NCBI GenBank assembly: GCA_031262595.1
Contig: JAISHI010000023.1
Coordinates: 1-45,348 of the forward strand
DNA from: Christensenellaceae bacterium
GTDB taxonomy: Bacteria; Bacillota; Clostridia; Christensenellales; UBA1242
Length of the DNA stretch: 45,348 bases
Direction: 5' to 3'
Part shown: positions 29,842 through 39,992 of the stretch, piece by piece
How positions within the stretch are numbered: the stretch's first letter is position 1
Layout of the letters: every line of letters begins with the position of its first letter
Notes under the pieces: generated by a model
Database searches by the model: none
The model's input: the letters and a program-made list of their open reading frames with translations, nothing else
What the model was told of the DNA's origin: nothing
Translations under genes and position numbers: made by a program

Positions 29842-31841
29842 GCGAAGAAATAATCGATAGCGAAGAGCTCGAACTCGATGATAAACAAGGCGGCGCAAAC
29901 CGCATGGCAAAAAGCGGCGTTAAAGTTCCTAATAGCGAAAAAGCGAGCAACGCGAAAAAGGCTTGGGGCGATTTATTCCGTTTTAGTAAGCGTTATCTTC
30001 CGCTTATTATTATTGCGATTGTTTTCGCGATTGGGTCGGTTATCCTCCAACTCATCGGGCCTAATAAGATGCAAGAAATCCTCGAAGAAGTTATGACCGC
30101 CGTCGGGATTTCGGCGGCAACGCAAACGCCGCTCGTTATAAATATCGACGCAATCGCGAAAACAGGGTTCTTATTAGTCGGGATTTTTGCCCTTAGTTTT
30201 ATCTTTAACTTTATCCAAAACTGGATTATGGCGGGAGTCACCCAAAACCTCGCGAAAGGACTTCGAAATAACATCTCAACGAAAATAAATAAGTTGCCGT
30301 TTGAGTTTTACGATAAAACGAACATCGGCGATATAATGAGCCGAATAACAAACGACGTCGACACGGTTTCGTCAACGCTCAACCAAAGTATCGTAACCCT
30401 TATAAGCGCGACGATTTTATTCTTGGGTTCGGCTGGGTTTATGTTCGCGACCAACGCTCTTATGGCGGTAGTTGCGGTCGGGGTTAGTCTTTTAGGTTTT
30501 ATCGGCATAAGTTTTATAATCCGCGCATCGCAAAAATACTTTAAACGTCGCGCCGACCTTTTCGGCGTAATAAACGGCAAAATCGAGGAATGTTATTCCG
30601 GGCAAAGCGTTATAAATACCTCGAACGCGAAAGCGCAAACCATGGCGGAAATCGACGAACTCTTAAAGAAACATTATAAAAATACTCTAAAGAGTCAGTT
30701 CTTTTCGAATACTATGCAACCGCTTATGGGTTTTGTCGGGAATTTAAGTTGGGCGGCGGTTATGATTGTCGGCGCGGTTTTGGCGTTCGACGACCCCGCG
30801 AAATATATCCCGATTATCGGTGCGTTTATGATTTATGTCCGCTTGTTTACTCGCCCGCTTAGCGACATCGCCCAATCGCTCCAAAACCTCCAAGATACCG
30901 CCGCCGCGAGCGAGCGCGTTTTCGAGTTCCTCGGCGAGCCGGAACAAGCCGACGAGAGCGCGATTATCCAAAAAGTTTATATAAAGTCCGCTGGCGGTTC
31001 AAGCGAGGCGGAGTTTAAGATTGCCCGCCCAGACGCGAAACTTTTAAACGACGACGGAACAAAAATTGCGGTTGGCGAACTCGTTGCGACTAATGCGCTA
31101 GAAGAAATAAAAGGCGAAATCGTCTTTAAAAACGTTAAGTTCGGCTACGATAAAGAAAAACCGCCCGTTATTAAGGATTTTAGCCTAAACGGGAAGGCGG
31201 GTTCAAAAATCGCAATCGTTGGGCCTACGGGAGCCGGCAAAACAACAATCGTCAACCTTTTAATGAAGTTTTATAACATCGATGGCGGCGATATCCTTAT
31301 CGACGGCAACAGTATTTCTAACCTAAAACGCGAGGATATTCATAAACTCTTCGCGATGGTGCTCCAAGATACTTGGCTCTTTAACGGAACGGTTCGCGAA
31401 AATCTTTGTTATAACATCCCGCGCGTTTCCGACGAAACGCTTTATGAGGTTTGCGAGGCTGTTGGGCTAACTCATTTCATCCAAGCTCTCCCTAACGGGC
31501 TAGATACCGTTTTAGACGAACAAACAAACGTTTCGAGCGGACAAAAACAACTCCTAACAATCGCGCGCGCGATGATAAAAGATTCACCGTTCCTTATCTT
31601 AGACGAGGCAACTTCGAATGTCGACACGCGAACTGAACTTCAAATCCAAACCGCGATGGATAAGTTAATGAGCGGACGAACAAGTTTCGTTATCGCGCAT
31701 AGGCTCTCGACGATTAAAAACGCGAATACAATTCTAGTTTTAAAAGACGGAAACGTTATCGAAAGCGGAACGCATAACGAACTACTCGCAAAAAAAGGTT
31801 TTTACGCCGAACTTTATAACAGCCAATTCGCGAATAAATAA
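29838..31841 (+). CDS. heterodimeric ABC exporter subunit with intact ATPase site
   Basis: A 667-aa partner of the preceding gene. A cytosolic N-terminal extension of about 45 residues rich in Glu and Asp comes first, then six membrane segments and the nucleotide-binding domain. Walker A is GPTGAGKTT (about 461), Walker B is ILDEATSNVD with the catalytic Glu, and the switch His is present (VIAHRLSTI). Its signature is altered to VSSGQKQLLTIAR. The altered signature faces the degenerate Walker motifs of the partner, so the heterodimer has one canonical site and one degenerate site. An insertion of about 60 residues (around SAGGSSEAEFKIARPDAK) separates membrane and ATPase domains. Confidence 0.93.
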   Translation: MSEEIIDSEELELDDKQGGANRMAKSGVKVPNSEKASNAKKAWGDLFRFSKRYLPLIIIAIVFAIGSVILQLIGPNKMQEILEEVMTAVGISAATQTPLVINIDAIAKTGFLLVGIFALSFIFNFIQNWIMAGVTQNLAKGLRNNISTKINKLPFEFYDKTNIGDIMSRITNDVDTVSSTLNQSIVTLISATILFLGSAGFMFATNALMAVVAVGVSLLGFIGISFIIRASQKYFKRRADLFGVINGKIEECYSGQSVINTSNAKAQTMAEIDELLKKHYKNTLKSQFFSNTMQPLMGFVGNLSWAAVMIVGAVLAFDDPAKYIPIIGAFMIYVRLFTRPLSDIAQSLQNLQDTAAASERVFEFLGEPEQADESAIIQKVYIKSAGGSSEAEFKIARPDAKLLNDDGTKIAVGELVATNALEEIKGEIVFKNVKFGYDKEKPPVIKDFSLNGKAGSKIAIVGPTGAGKTTIVNLLMKFYNIDGGDILIDGNSISNLKREDIHKLFAMVLQDTWLFNGTVRENLCYNIPRVSDETLYEVCEAVGLTHFIQALPNGLDTVLDEQTNVSSGQKQLLTIARAMIKDSPFLILDEATSNVDTRTELQIQTAMDKLMSGRTSFVIAHRLSTIKNANTILVLKDGNVIESGTHNELLAKKGFYAELYNSQFANK

Positions 31842-31849
31842 ATAACATA

Positions 31850-31879
31850 TATAACCCCGCAAAACTGAGCGGGGTTATT
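31850..31879. terminator. terminator between ABC operon and giant lipoprotein gene
   Basis: ATAACCCCGC (31851-31860) pairs perfectly with GCGGGGTTAT (31869-31878). The stem is GC-rich; U-runs are weak on both sides but the position between convergent genes fits. Confidence 0.7.
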
Positions 31880-31887
31880 CGTTTAAT

Positions 31888-34800
31888 TTAAAAATCAAAC
31901 GCTTTCTCGAATAACTGTAGACGTAGTTTCATAAAAGGGCTACTATAATAGTTTACAGATTTGTTATCGCCAAAAAGCGAGAGCCCAAAGTTATTGCAAA
32001 CATCTTTAATCGAGAAAATAACCGAGCCGGTATTATTCCCCCCAAGCGACCCCGGCGCGAAGTCTATATCAAAAGTATAATCCTCGCCGTCGATTGTGGT
32101 TGTTCCTGCGAGATGAGTTCCATTATTTAGGAACGACCCCGTTCGAAGCGTAAAGCCGCTATGTAGCGAAACCCCACCCTCGCCGACAAGAATTTCACTT
32201 AAAACAGTAAGCCCGTCCTCGCGATTAACGATAAAGTCGCCGCCGAGGGTTAAATCCTTAATTATAATCCAACCCGATTGCCCTGTTGCTTCGTTTTTAG
32301 TTATCATAAAATCATGCAAAAGAGTAAAGTCCTCTTCCCTCTTATCAAAAACCATTTCGTCGCTGATAAACTCGCCCTCGTCGTCAACATACCGCCCAGT
32401 AACCGTTTCGCCCGCGCGGATAACCGTCCCCGCTGGAATAATGTCGCCGTCATCGAAGGTGAAACCTTGGCGACCGGTACTTCCCGTTTCCCCCCAGTTA
32501 TAAAGCGTTAACATTCGCTTAACTATAAGAGTTCCACCGAGAGTTAAATCTTTCGAAAGTTCCATATCCGCGCCGAGCTCGAAGTCTTTTAAAAGAACTA
32601 AATCGCGCATAAAAGTTAAATCGTTCTTAAACACCCAATCTCCGCCGAGCGTCATTGCCGCGCCTAACATAAAACTCTTTGAAATTTGCCAGTCCTCGCC
32701 GACAGTCATCGCGCCAACAAGTTCTAAATCTCTTTCAAGTTTTATAAAATCGCCTAAAATAATCTCGCAAGGAGTTTCTATTGTTTCTGTATTGCCGAAG
32801 AAATCCTTCATTCGAGCGTCCGCGCCTAATATAATATCCGCGTTAGCCGTCCAAAGCGCGCTTAGTTTTAAAGCCTTTATAAGTATAATGTCCTCTTCTA
32901 GCGTAAGGTCAGAATTTAATATTACATCATTAAGCTCCCAACCAGCCTTAAGAATATTCCCTGCTTTTAAAACCGTTCCTACCGGGAAAACCGTTCCCGC
33001 ACTAAAAGTTGCGGATTTTAAAACCGAACCCGCCGGGAGAATTTGTTCGCCATAAAAACTGCTACCCGAAGGAATATTCGTTCCTTTAGAAAGATATAGG
33101 TTTTTCGGTAAAATTTGCCCCGCGGCTAAGATAGTTCCTGAAGGGATAACCTCGTATTGTCGAATAGCCGTTCCTGAAGGGATTTCTTGCCCCTTTGAGA
33201 GTTTACTAATGGATTTAATTCGCTCGTTTGCTTGCCTTGGATTTTGTAAACTTCCATACTCATCAAGTATAATAAGGTTTCCTTGCGAATCCCGATCGCC
33301 CTCCATAAACCAACGAACCCAATCCGTCTCGCCTGCGTAAAGCGTTTCGCCCGCTTTAATAACTGTTCCCGCGGGGAGTATTTCGCCCGCTAAAATCTTC
33401 GAATATTTTGGTAAAATTGTGCCTGCTTTAAGAACGCTGTCCGGGTTGCCGTCCTCGTCCTTGTCTTCTTTCGTATCGCTATAAATAATCGCAATTCGCC
33501 CGCGCAAAACCGAACCGCCGCCTATTACCGTTCCCTCCGCTAACTTCGAGCCTTGAGTTATAACGCTACCCTCAGTTAGGAACGAATAGTCGTTGTCTTT
33601 GATTATGCTGCCTCGCGTTGCGTAGATGCTGCCTGTTATTTGCGTGCCTAACTCGAGGACATAATCGTTAATTAGCGTCATATCCGAGTTTATATACATA
33701 TTGCTTCCAATAACAAAATCTTCTTCAATCTCAAACTCGTTAGCTATCGTGAGCCAACCGCCAAGCATAACTTCCTTAGTTGAAACCCAATCTTTTTCGA
33801 AGATATAGTCTTGCGTTAGTATAAGGTCTTCTTCTAACGTTTCGTCGTCTATAATTTCGCCCGCTTTAAACATAGAGCCAGCAGGAAGAACTCGCCCCTT
33901 AAAAAATGTAATCCTCGACGGAAGTGTTTGTTGCGTTAGACGCAAATCGCCACCGAGAATAAGCGACGCCCCCGCAGTCAAAGTCCAATCCTCGGTTAGA
34001 GTTTTTGCGCTTGCGAATTTTAAATCCTTATTCGTCGTAAACTCGCTATTTATAACCCAATCCGCGTATAAAACCTCCGAGGTTTCGAGCGTTGTTTCCG
34101 CCTCGGTTGTTTGAGCTATTCCGTTTACATTATAAGTTTCGCCAGCAGGTATAACAAACCCGACAGGCAACGTTATGCCCGCTTTAACGATATAACCTTT
34201 TTTAAGAACTGTCCCTTCTTTAAATAAAATCGTATCCGCAGGCAAAGTCATTCCAATCTTAAAAACTTGTCCTTCGGTAAAGGTCATCCCCCTAGGAAGA
34301 GTTGTTCCGTTCGTAAAGATAGTCCCCGCGGGAATAGTTTCGCCCGCTTGAAACGTGAACCCTTCGCCGAAAACAGAGCCTTCTTTTAAGATAGTTTCCT
34401 TTTGGATATCCGTTCCCGGCGCAAAAACCGCCCATTCGCCGCTAAATCCATCAAGTTCAAGCGACTTAACTTTCTCAACCTCAAAGCCGCCGGCGCCGTT
34501 CCCCTCAATCGAGGCTAAAACTTCTAGATCCTCATAAACATAGTTATACGGGAACTCAATATATGTTATAACCCCCGCATACGCAGAAACCGACCCAACA
34601 ATAAAGTACGTATCTGGGTTTATCGACGGTTTGACGGGGTTTCTAGATGCCTCATCCTCATCTCCACCCATACTGCCCATTGCCCAATCTTTATGATCCT
34701 CGTTCCTGTCTCCCACGTCAATTTCAGTGTTATTTTGAACTTTTAAAACTGGCGTGTCCTCATCAACCCCAGCGACTTCGCGGTTTTGCGTATAAACGCC

Positions 34801-37800
34801 TTGATCCGCTAGCCAATAGAAAACCAGCGCGGTGCTTTTATATTCTGGATAGCGCGAATCATACGGCGAATAGATAATTTCAACGCGACGATCCCAACTC
34901 GAATGGTCGCGATGACTATAATTTGTTATAACGATTGTAGGTTCGCCAAAGCCTTCTTGTTTCGCGAGATTAGCCATGCCATCGTAATACATTCGAGTAT
35001 AAAACCCGAGTTTGCTATAATCAACCTGATAGCCGGTTCGCCACATTCTATCAACAAAATCAGTTTGTAAGTTTATCTGCATGCTGTCATTCGCTTGGTC
35101 TGGGTTAAAATAGTTGTATTTTTTAAGAACGTTCTTCATAACATTCTCTATAACCATATTTTGGATATCCGCCTCGCCGTTGTTTAGAGCCGTCGCTTCC
35201 GATTTCCATTTCTCGTCGCCAATCGCGCCAACCATAACGCCCGAAATTATGCCGTAATCATCAGGTTTACTTTCGTCTTTAAGAACGTTGCCTTGGAAAC
35301 TTGCGATTATCGCGTTGACGTCAACTGCGCCTTTTCCATTCGCAACGTCGCTCCAATTATCCCGCGCAAAACCTTCAATTAGCCCATAAGTTGCCGAAAA
35401 CTCATAGGTAAAATATATATAAACCGTATAGGAATATTTATTCTTATTTATATAAGTTGCGCTAACAACCCAACCAAGTTCTTCCGGTTTTGAGGAAACC
35501 TCGCTGACATTCGCGACTCCGTTATGGTTCATTATTTCGCTATATTCATAAGCCCCAACGCCGACGTTTTTAGCGGAAATAGTCGTTGCGCCGTTTAGGA
35601 TTGGGCTTAGGATTGCGATTTGTTCATACCCAACAGTTCCCAACTTCGCGGCTAAGATATTCGCGCTCTCAATTTCTTTGTCATCCTTATCTTTTGGCGC
35701 GACGTTATTACTTAAAAGCGCGTCTTTTAAAATCGTTCCTAGAACTTCTATATCCAAACCTGCTTCTATATAGTTTACATAAAGATAAGAAGTTAAGTTC
35801 GGAGCAATGCCTTCTAAATATTCGTTAAAGTCGTCGTATTCTTGGATTATTGCTGCGTTGTTTTCTATTGCTTCTTCGCTCCAACCGCCACTTAAAACAA
35901 GTAAAACCCATGTCTCGCCAACCATTCTCAAATCAACAACCGTTCTCGTGTCTTCATTTTCGACTATTGCATCTTGTATTGCGTTTTGCGCGATTTTGGC
36001 GGTATTTTCATCGTCGAAGATATGCGCGGCAACTATATACGCAAAATCTGCGCAAGAATAGGAAACAGTCGCGTCTGGCTCCGCGCCAATAAAATATTTT
36101 ATATAGGTATCTAGGGCTTTACTTGAATTATCGCTATTTTCGCTAACGATTAAATCCGGCGTTTGCGCGGCGGTTATATTCTCGGCGATAACTTCCGCTA
36201 AATCTTGCATGTCCTCAATATCAATATTGCCTAAGCCAGTTATAACAAGAATATAATAATAAGTATTTCCACTCTTAATAACTTTTTGCGCTAATATAAC
36301 CGCGTTATATGGCAAGTTAAACTTGATTGCTTGGAACATAAATTCCGCTTTCTTTTCGTCGGTAAACGAATACGCATCAACCGCATACGAATAATTATCG
36401 CTCGTAAACTTAACGCTGGCTTTCGTTTCCTCAGTCAATAAATCTATTATAAATGTCGAAAGTTCGTTGCCGACTGGGAATTTCATTTCTTCTTTATCCG
36501 CGAATGCGAAGTCGCCTATCGCCTCGCCCTCCGCATCGATAATAACCGACGAAATTCTAACCTCTCCGTCTATCGGCGCATCAATAACCTCGGTCTCCTC
36601 TGGTGGGTTCGGGTTCGGCTCAGTTGGCCGCTCGTTAAATATTTCAAGGGCGTCTAGTATATGCCCCGCAACGGCATAGTTCCGCTTTTGGTTTGCGCTA
36701 AACCCTGCGGTTGGGTCGTTATTATATTCGCCGATATAATTGTCGTCATCGCTGGTATCGGTTGGTTCTGGCTCCGTGCCAGTGCCTGTGCCCGTGCCTG
36801 TGCCTGTGTCTTCAACTTCGGTTGGTTCAGGGCTCGAGACAACTAAAATAACCCCGAAAAATTTATATAAAACTGGAACGCCCTCTTCTAAAATTTCAAC
36901 GTTATCGTAAGTTCGCCCCAAAACGATTGTTTGGAAATCTTTACGGCCGTCCATGATATCGTAAGTTATTTGATAACGTTTTGCGGCGACCTCTACCTTT
37001 TCTATATCTTTTTCTTTTATAATATAGGCGACTATATCGTATTCATACCCGTCCGCGGTTTCGCTCTTAAACTTAACTGCGCCGTCCGCAGTAAAGTTAA
37101 ACGTATCTAAAACTGTAGCCTCTTCCTCGTTAGCATTGTTAGCATTATCGTTTTTAAGGTTTTCTTTTTCGTATCTTTCAATCTCTTTTCTTAAAATTTC
37201 TACTAACGCCGTTCCGGAAGGAACTTCAAAAACCCTATAATGCTCATGGTTTTCTTTACAATAGAATTTTATTATGCCGTTATCGGTTTCGGTTGGGAAT
37301 TTCGTATAAACGCCTTTCGCTTCCCAAACATGTTTATGAACTAAAACATCCGCCGCCTTTATGTCATCCGCCGAAAGGTTAAGCTTCTCGAATAAATTCT
37401 TGACCGCAGGCTGATCATACGCCGGATTAAGCTCGCCGTATTTGTTGTTTTTTATAAACTCTTGGTATTTATCCCAATAGTTATTTAATAAATAAAGTTC
37501 GTAATCAACAGTATTCGCTTTTTCGGGCGTTAAAATTATTTCTTTGCTATCTATTACGATACTTCCACCGTCTGGATCCTCGCAAAGTTCCACGTAATAA
37601 TCATAACTAATCGCGCGCGCATATTCGTGAACCCAACTATCGCCCGAATTAGGGTTGCCGTCGTCATACTCGCTTTCTTTTTCGTTATAGAACGGAATCG
37701 TATATTCCTCGAAATAGGCGATAACCGCGTAAGAAGGTTTAGTCATATCTTGCATAGTCTTCTCGACGTCAAGATACTCTAAAAGAGTTTTATGATACAT

Positions 37801-39882
37801 AACGCCCTCGTTAAAGTTAACGCCGAGTAGCGTCGCGTAATCTTTATAGCTGCTTTTTATGTCGGGGATAGAAACACCGGGTTTAAATTCGATTATCGCA
37901 ACCGTTGGCGTGCGGCTGCCGTTTGGATTTGCGCCAATCGGGCTCGCATTATCTATTCCGTCGTCGTAAGGCGAACGGTCGTCAAGGCTCGAATTAGGGA
38001 GGAGTTTAACTATACTCCTAATGCCTTCCATAGTAAAACTGCTGCGTTCAACCTTTTGCCCATCAACTATAACGTAATCACCGGCTTTATATTCTTTTTT
38101 ATCGCTTATGTCGTCTTGGGTATAAACGGCGTATTCGATAAATTTTTCTTTGATATCTTTAAAGAAGATTTGGCTAGTCGCGTTCGTATAACCTGCGGCT
38201 GATAATTCGTCGTAATATGCCCGCATCCTATCGCTAAGCCTACCGCGCGCCCAAGTTAAATCGTTCGCGTCGTTTGTGCTTTTTATAGGTTCATATTTAA
38301 AAGTTTCGCTGGCGGCACGCGGATTATCCGCTTCTCCGTCATCGTTCCTATCGATAACAACATTTATTTTCTTCTCGTTGTTGCTTTCGTCTCTATATAT
38401 TTGAACAGTTTCGGTTGCGCCTAACCTAAGTTTAGCCTTAATCCTATTAAAAAGTCCGTTATAATGGTCTTTATTTTTTTGATAAAAATCGCTCCAATAC
38501 TGCGCAGGATTTGCCTCTGCACTATAACCCAAAACGCCCATAACGCCTATATCGTAAGTTCTAAGGAAATATTTAACGGAAATAACGTAATTCCCGACGC
38601 GCTCGATTCGAACATTCATAGGTTCGTCGGCGGGAATGGATTTTTCGTTTTTTAGGTTTGCGAAATGCGTTTTGCCTTGTTGCCTTAGTTTATTATAAGT
38701 TGCGATAGCGTCGTCCTCGATAGGGCGATAATAAACTTCTAGGTCATATCTAAAATCGGCAACCAATCGCCTATCGCCTTCCAAAACAAAGTCCCACAAG
38801 TCGCGATACGCACCAATGGCGAACGAAAGTTTTGCGTAGATATTATTAGGGTCGTTTGAAACGTCTTTTATAACTGAATAATTGCCCTTATGTTCGCGTA
38901 AATAATTGATTTGAGTTTGGTCGAGTAATAATCCCGAACTTTTAAACTCTTTAACCGAACCCGTTATAGTTTCCGCGCTAGGACTAATGCCGGAATTTTG
39001 CGACGCGGATGACGTCGTTTTATTTCCGCCGATAAGAGTTAAGCCAGTTTCAGCTTGAATATCTTTTCCGTTTATTCTAACCTTTTTAGTTTCCGGATAA
39101 AGAATCTCGAGTCCTGTATCTTCTTCGAGGATCTCGAAAAGCGCTAATTGCATATTCGGCGTAGATAAAACCTCGTCGGTTATATAACTTTTTGGGCCGT
39201 CAACGCTTTCGTCGTGTTTTGGGTCATGGCAAGAATATGTTTTATTGCCGTTTGAGTTTAATATTAAGTCGTTTTCGGCTAGTTCGTCGCTCGGGATGAA
39301 TTCGATGCTTCCGTCCGCGAGGGTTCGCCTATAACCCGAAACGCCGTCTTGAACCGTTAGCGTTAAGCCCGCATTCTTAACCGAATCGCTTGAAATGCCA
39401 ACTTTATTAACATTTTCCTTCCAATCGTGCCCCGCCGCTGGAACGCTTTCGATTACCTCTTCTAATCCGCAATAAATACACCTTTTGATTCTTTGCCCAG
39501 CGCGCGTGCAAGTTTCGGTTGTTCGTTCGCTAAAAACATGCCCTGTCGTTCGGGTTTTCGCCGTATAAGTAGCGTCATTTACCGCTGCGATTATGCTCGG
39601 CGTCCAACCGTCGAAGAGGGTGTGCGGGTCGCTATAAGTTGGGGTCGCTCCTGTATACTGAGGAACAGAGCCTTTTAAAAATTGCTTGGTTTCGAGCTGC
39701 GTTCCGTCGACGTTATTAAATGTTATTGTATAATAAACTTGTGGTGTGGGTTTGCCACCCGTTCCGAGGCTATTTATTCCGTCGAAAATTGTTTTACAAC
39801 CAGACAAAACGACGCCAGCCGTCAGGACAATAATCCCAACAACCCAGACAAAAAGGGCGTGCTTTATCTTTTGTTTCCCCAT
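31888..39882 (-). CDS. giant surface lipoprotein with C-terminal hexad-repeat solenoid
   Basis: A 2664-aa protein I cannot name. A lipoprotein signal peptide ends VVLSGC, with the lipidated Cys at 29. Next comes an InlB B-repeat-like unit (YTITFNNVDGTQLETKQFLK) and a Cys-containing module of the type seen in clostridial surface proteins (TCTRAGQRIKRCIYCG, PAAGHDW). The middle (about 130-1800) has no motif I know, with a Gly-Thr and Glu-Pro-Thr linker near 1025. From about 1815 to 2600 the chain is built of six-residue units of two kinds: xΦPAG-type (ETIPAG TIFTNG TTLPRG) and Asp-ended (MELSKD LTLGGT), which predict a long beta-solenoid. The very C-terminus is not repetitive. It stands alone behind its own promoter. 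Confidence 0.85.
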   Translation of the reverse strand: MGKQKIKHALFVWVVGIIVLTAGVVLSGCKTIFDGINSLGTGGKPTPQVYYTITFNNVDGTQLETKQFLKGSVPQYTGATPTYSDPHTLFDGWTPSIIAAVNDATYTAKTRTTGHVFSERTTETCTRAGQRIKRCIYCGLEEVIESVPAAGHDWKENVNKVGISSDSVKNAGLTLTVQDGVSGYRRTLADGSIEFIPSDELAENDLILNSNGNKTYSCHDPKHDESVDGPKSYITDEVLSTPNMQLALFEILEEDTGLEILYPETKKVRINGKDIQAETGLTLIGGNKTTSSASQNSGISPSAETITGSVKEFKSSGLLLDQTQINYLREHKGNYSVIKDVSNDPNNIYAKLSFAIGAYRDLWDFVLEGDRRLVADFRYDLEVYYRPIEDDAIATYNKLRQQGKTHFANLKNEKSIPADEPMNVRIERVGNYVISVKYFLRTYDIGVMGVLGYSAEANPAQYWSDFYQKNKDHYNGLFNRIKAKLRLGATETVQIYRDESNNEKKINVVIDRNDDGEADNPRAASETFKYEPIKSTNDANDLTWARGRLSDRMRAYYDELSAAGYTNATSQIFFKDIKEKFIEYAVYTQDDISDKKEYKAGDYVIVDGQKVERSSFTMEGIRSIVKLLPNSSLDDRSPYDDGIDNASPIGANPNGSRTPTVAIIEFKPGVSIPDIKSSYKDYATLLGVNFNEGVMYHKTLLEYLDVEKTMQDMTKPSYAVIAYFEEYTIPFYNEKESEYDDGNPNSGDSWVHEYARAISYDYYVELCEDPDGGSIVIDSKEIILTPEKANTVDYELYLLNNYWDKYQEFIKNNKYGELNPAYDQPAVKNLFEKLNLSADDIKAADVLVHKHVWEAKGVYTKFPTETDNGIIKFYCKENHEHYRVFEVPSGTALVEILRKEIERYEKENLKNDNANNANEEEATVLDTFNFTADGAVKFKSETADGYEYDIVAYIIKEKDIEKVEVAAKRYQITYDIMDGRKDFQTIVLGRTYDNVEILEEGVPVLYKFFGVILVVSSPEPTEVEDTGTGTGTGTGTEPEPTDTSDDDNYIGEYNNDPTAGFSANQKRNYAVAGHILDALEIFNERPTEPNPNPPEETEVIDAPIDGEVRISSVIIDAEGEAIGDFAFADKEEMKFPVGNELSTFIIDLLTEETKASVKFTSDNYSYAVDAYSFTDEKKAEFMFQAIKFNLPYNAVILAQKVIKSGNTYYYILVITGLGNIDIEDMQDLAEVIAENITAAQTPDLIVSENSDNSSKALDTYIKYFIGAEPDATVSYSCADFAYIVAAHIFDDENTAKIAQNAIQDAIVENEDTRTVVDLRMVGETWVLLVLSGGWSEEAIENNAAIIQEYDDFNEYLEGIAPNLTSYLYVNYIEAGLDIEVLGTILKDALLSNNVAPKDKDDKEIESANILAAKLGTVGYEQIAILSPILNGATTISAKNVGVGAYEYSEIMNHNGVANVSEVSSKPEELGWVVSATYINKNKYSYTVYIYFTYEFSATYGLIEGFARDNWSDVANGKGAVDVNAIIASFQGNVLKDESKPDDYGIISGVMVGAIGDEKWKSEATALNNGEADIQNMVIENVMKNVLKKYNYFNPDQANDSMQINLQTDFVDRMWRTGYQVDYSKLGFYTRMYYDGMANLAKQEGFGEPTIVITNYSHRDHSSWDRRVEIIYSPYDSRYPEYKSTALVFYWLADQGVYTQNREVAGVDEDTPVLKVQNNTEIDVGDRNEDHKDWAMGSMGGDEDEASRNPVKPSINPDTYFIVGSVSAYAGVITYIEFPYNYVYEDLEVLASIEGNGAGGFEVEKVKSLELDGFSGEWAVFAPGTDIQKETILKEGSVFGEGFTFQAGETIPAGTIFTNGTTLPRGMTFTEGQVFKIGMTLPADTILFKEGTVLKKGYIVKAGITLPVGFVIPAGETYNVNGIAQTTEAETTLETSEVLYADWVINSEFTTNKDLKFASAKTLTEDWTLTAGASLILGGDLRLTQQTLPSRITFFKGRVLPAGSMFKAGEIIDDETLEEDLILTQDYIFEKDWVSTKEVMLGGWLTIANEFEIEEDFVIGSNMYINSDMTLINDYVLELGTQITGSIYATRGSIIKDNDYSFLTEGSVITQGSKLAEGTVIGGGSVLRGRIAIIYSDTKEDKDEDGNPDSVLKAGTILPKYSKILAGEILPAGTVIKAGETLYAGETDWVRWFMEGDRDSQGNLIILDEYGSLQNPRQANERIKSISKLSKGQEIPSGTAIRQYEVIPSGTILAAGQILPKNLYLSKGTNIPSGSSFYGEQILPAGSVLKSATFSAGTVFPVGTVLKAGNILKAGWELNDVILNSDLTLEEDIILIKALKLSALWTANADIILGADARMKDFFGNTETIETPCEIILGDFIKLERDLELVGAMTVGEDWQISKSFMLGAAMTLGGDWVFKNDLTFMRDLVLLKDFELGADMELSKDLTLGGTLIVKRMLTLYNWGETGSTGRQGFTFDDGDIIPAGTVIRAGETVTGRYVDDEGEFISDEMVFDKREEDFTLLHDFMITKNEATGQSGWIIIKDLTLGGDFIVNREDGLTVLSEILVGEGGVSLHSGFTLRTGSFLNNGTHLAGTTTIDGEDYTFDIDFAPGSLGGNNTGSVIFSIKDVCNNFGLSLFGDNKSVNYYSSPFMKLRLQLFEKAFDF
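31950..34440 (-). repeat. region encoding hexad repeats
   Basis: In-frame 18-bp periodicity corresponds to protein hexads such as TILPKY, EILPAG, TVIKAG, ETLYAG and LVLLKD, FELGAD, MELSKD. The DNA copies have diverged strongly, so this is an old protein repeat and not a recent tandem expansion. Confidence 0.75.
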
Positions 39883-39890
39883 ATATTTTT

Positions 39891-39919
39891 ATTATGTTTA
39901 ATTCGCGCGAAAATAGCAA
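39891..39919 (-). promoter_or_regulatory. promoter of giant lipoprotein gene, nearly leaderless
   Basis: Minus strand TTGCTA (39919-39914), 17-nt spacer, CATAAT (39896-39891), 8 nt to ATG 39882, with no Shine-Dalgarno sequence. Confidence 0.5.
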
Positions 39920-39992
39920 ACAATTTCGCGAAAATTTCGACTAATTTTTTAGAGGTAGATTTTTTCGGACGACGCCGCGCGGTTCGAGCGGA

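Noticed and set aside
36760-36825. GT-rich microsatellite-like stretch that might be a phase-variable tract
   Set aside because: It encodes the Gly-Thr linker of the giant lipoprotein in frame. The units (GTGCCT-like) are imperfect and a multiple of three, so no frame switching is expected.
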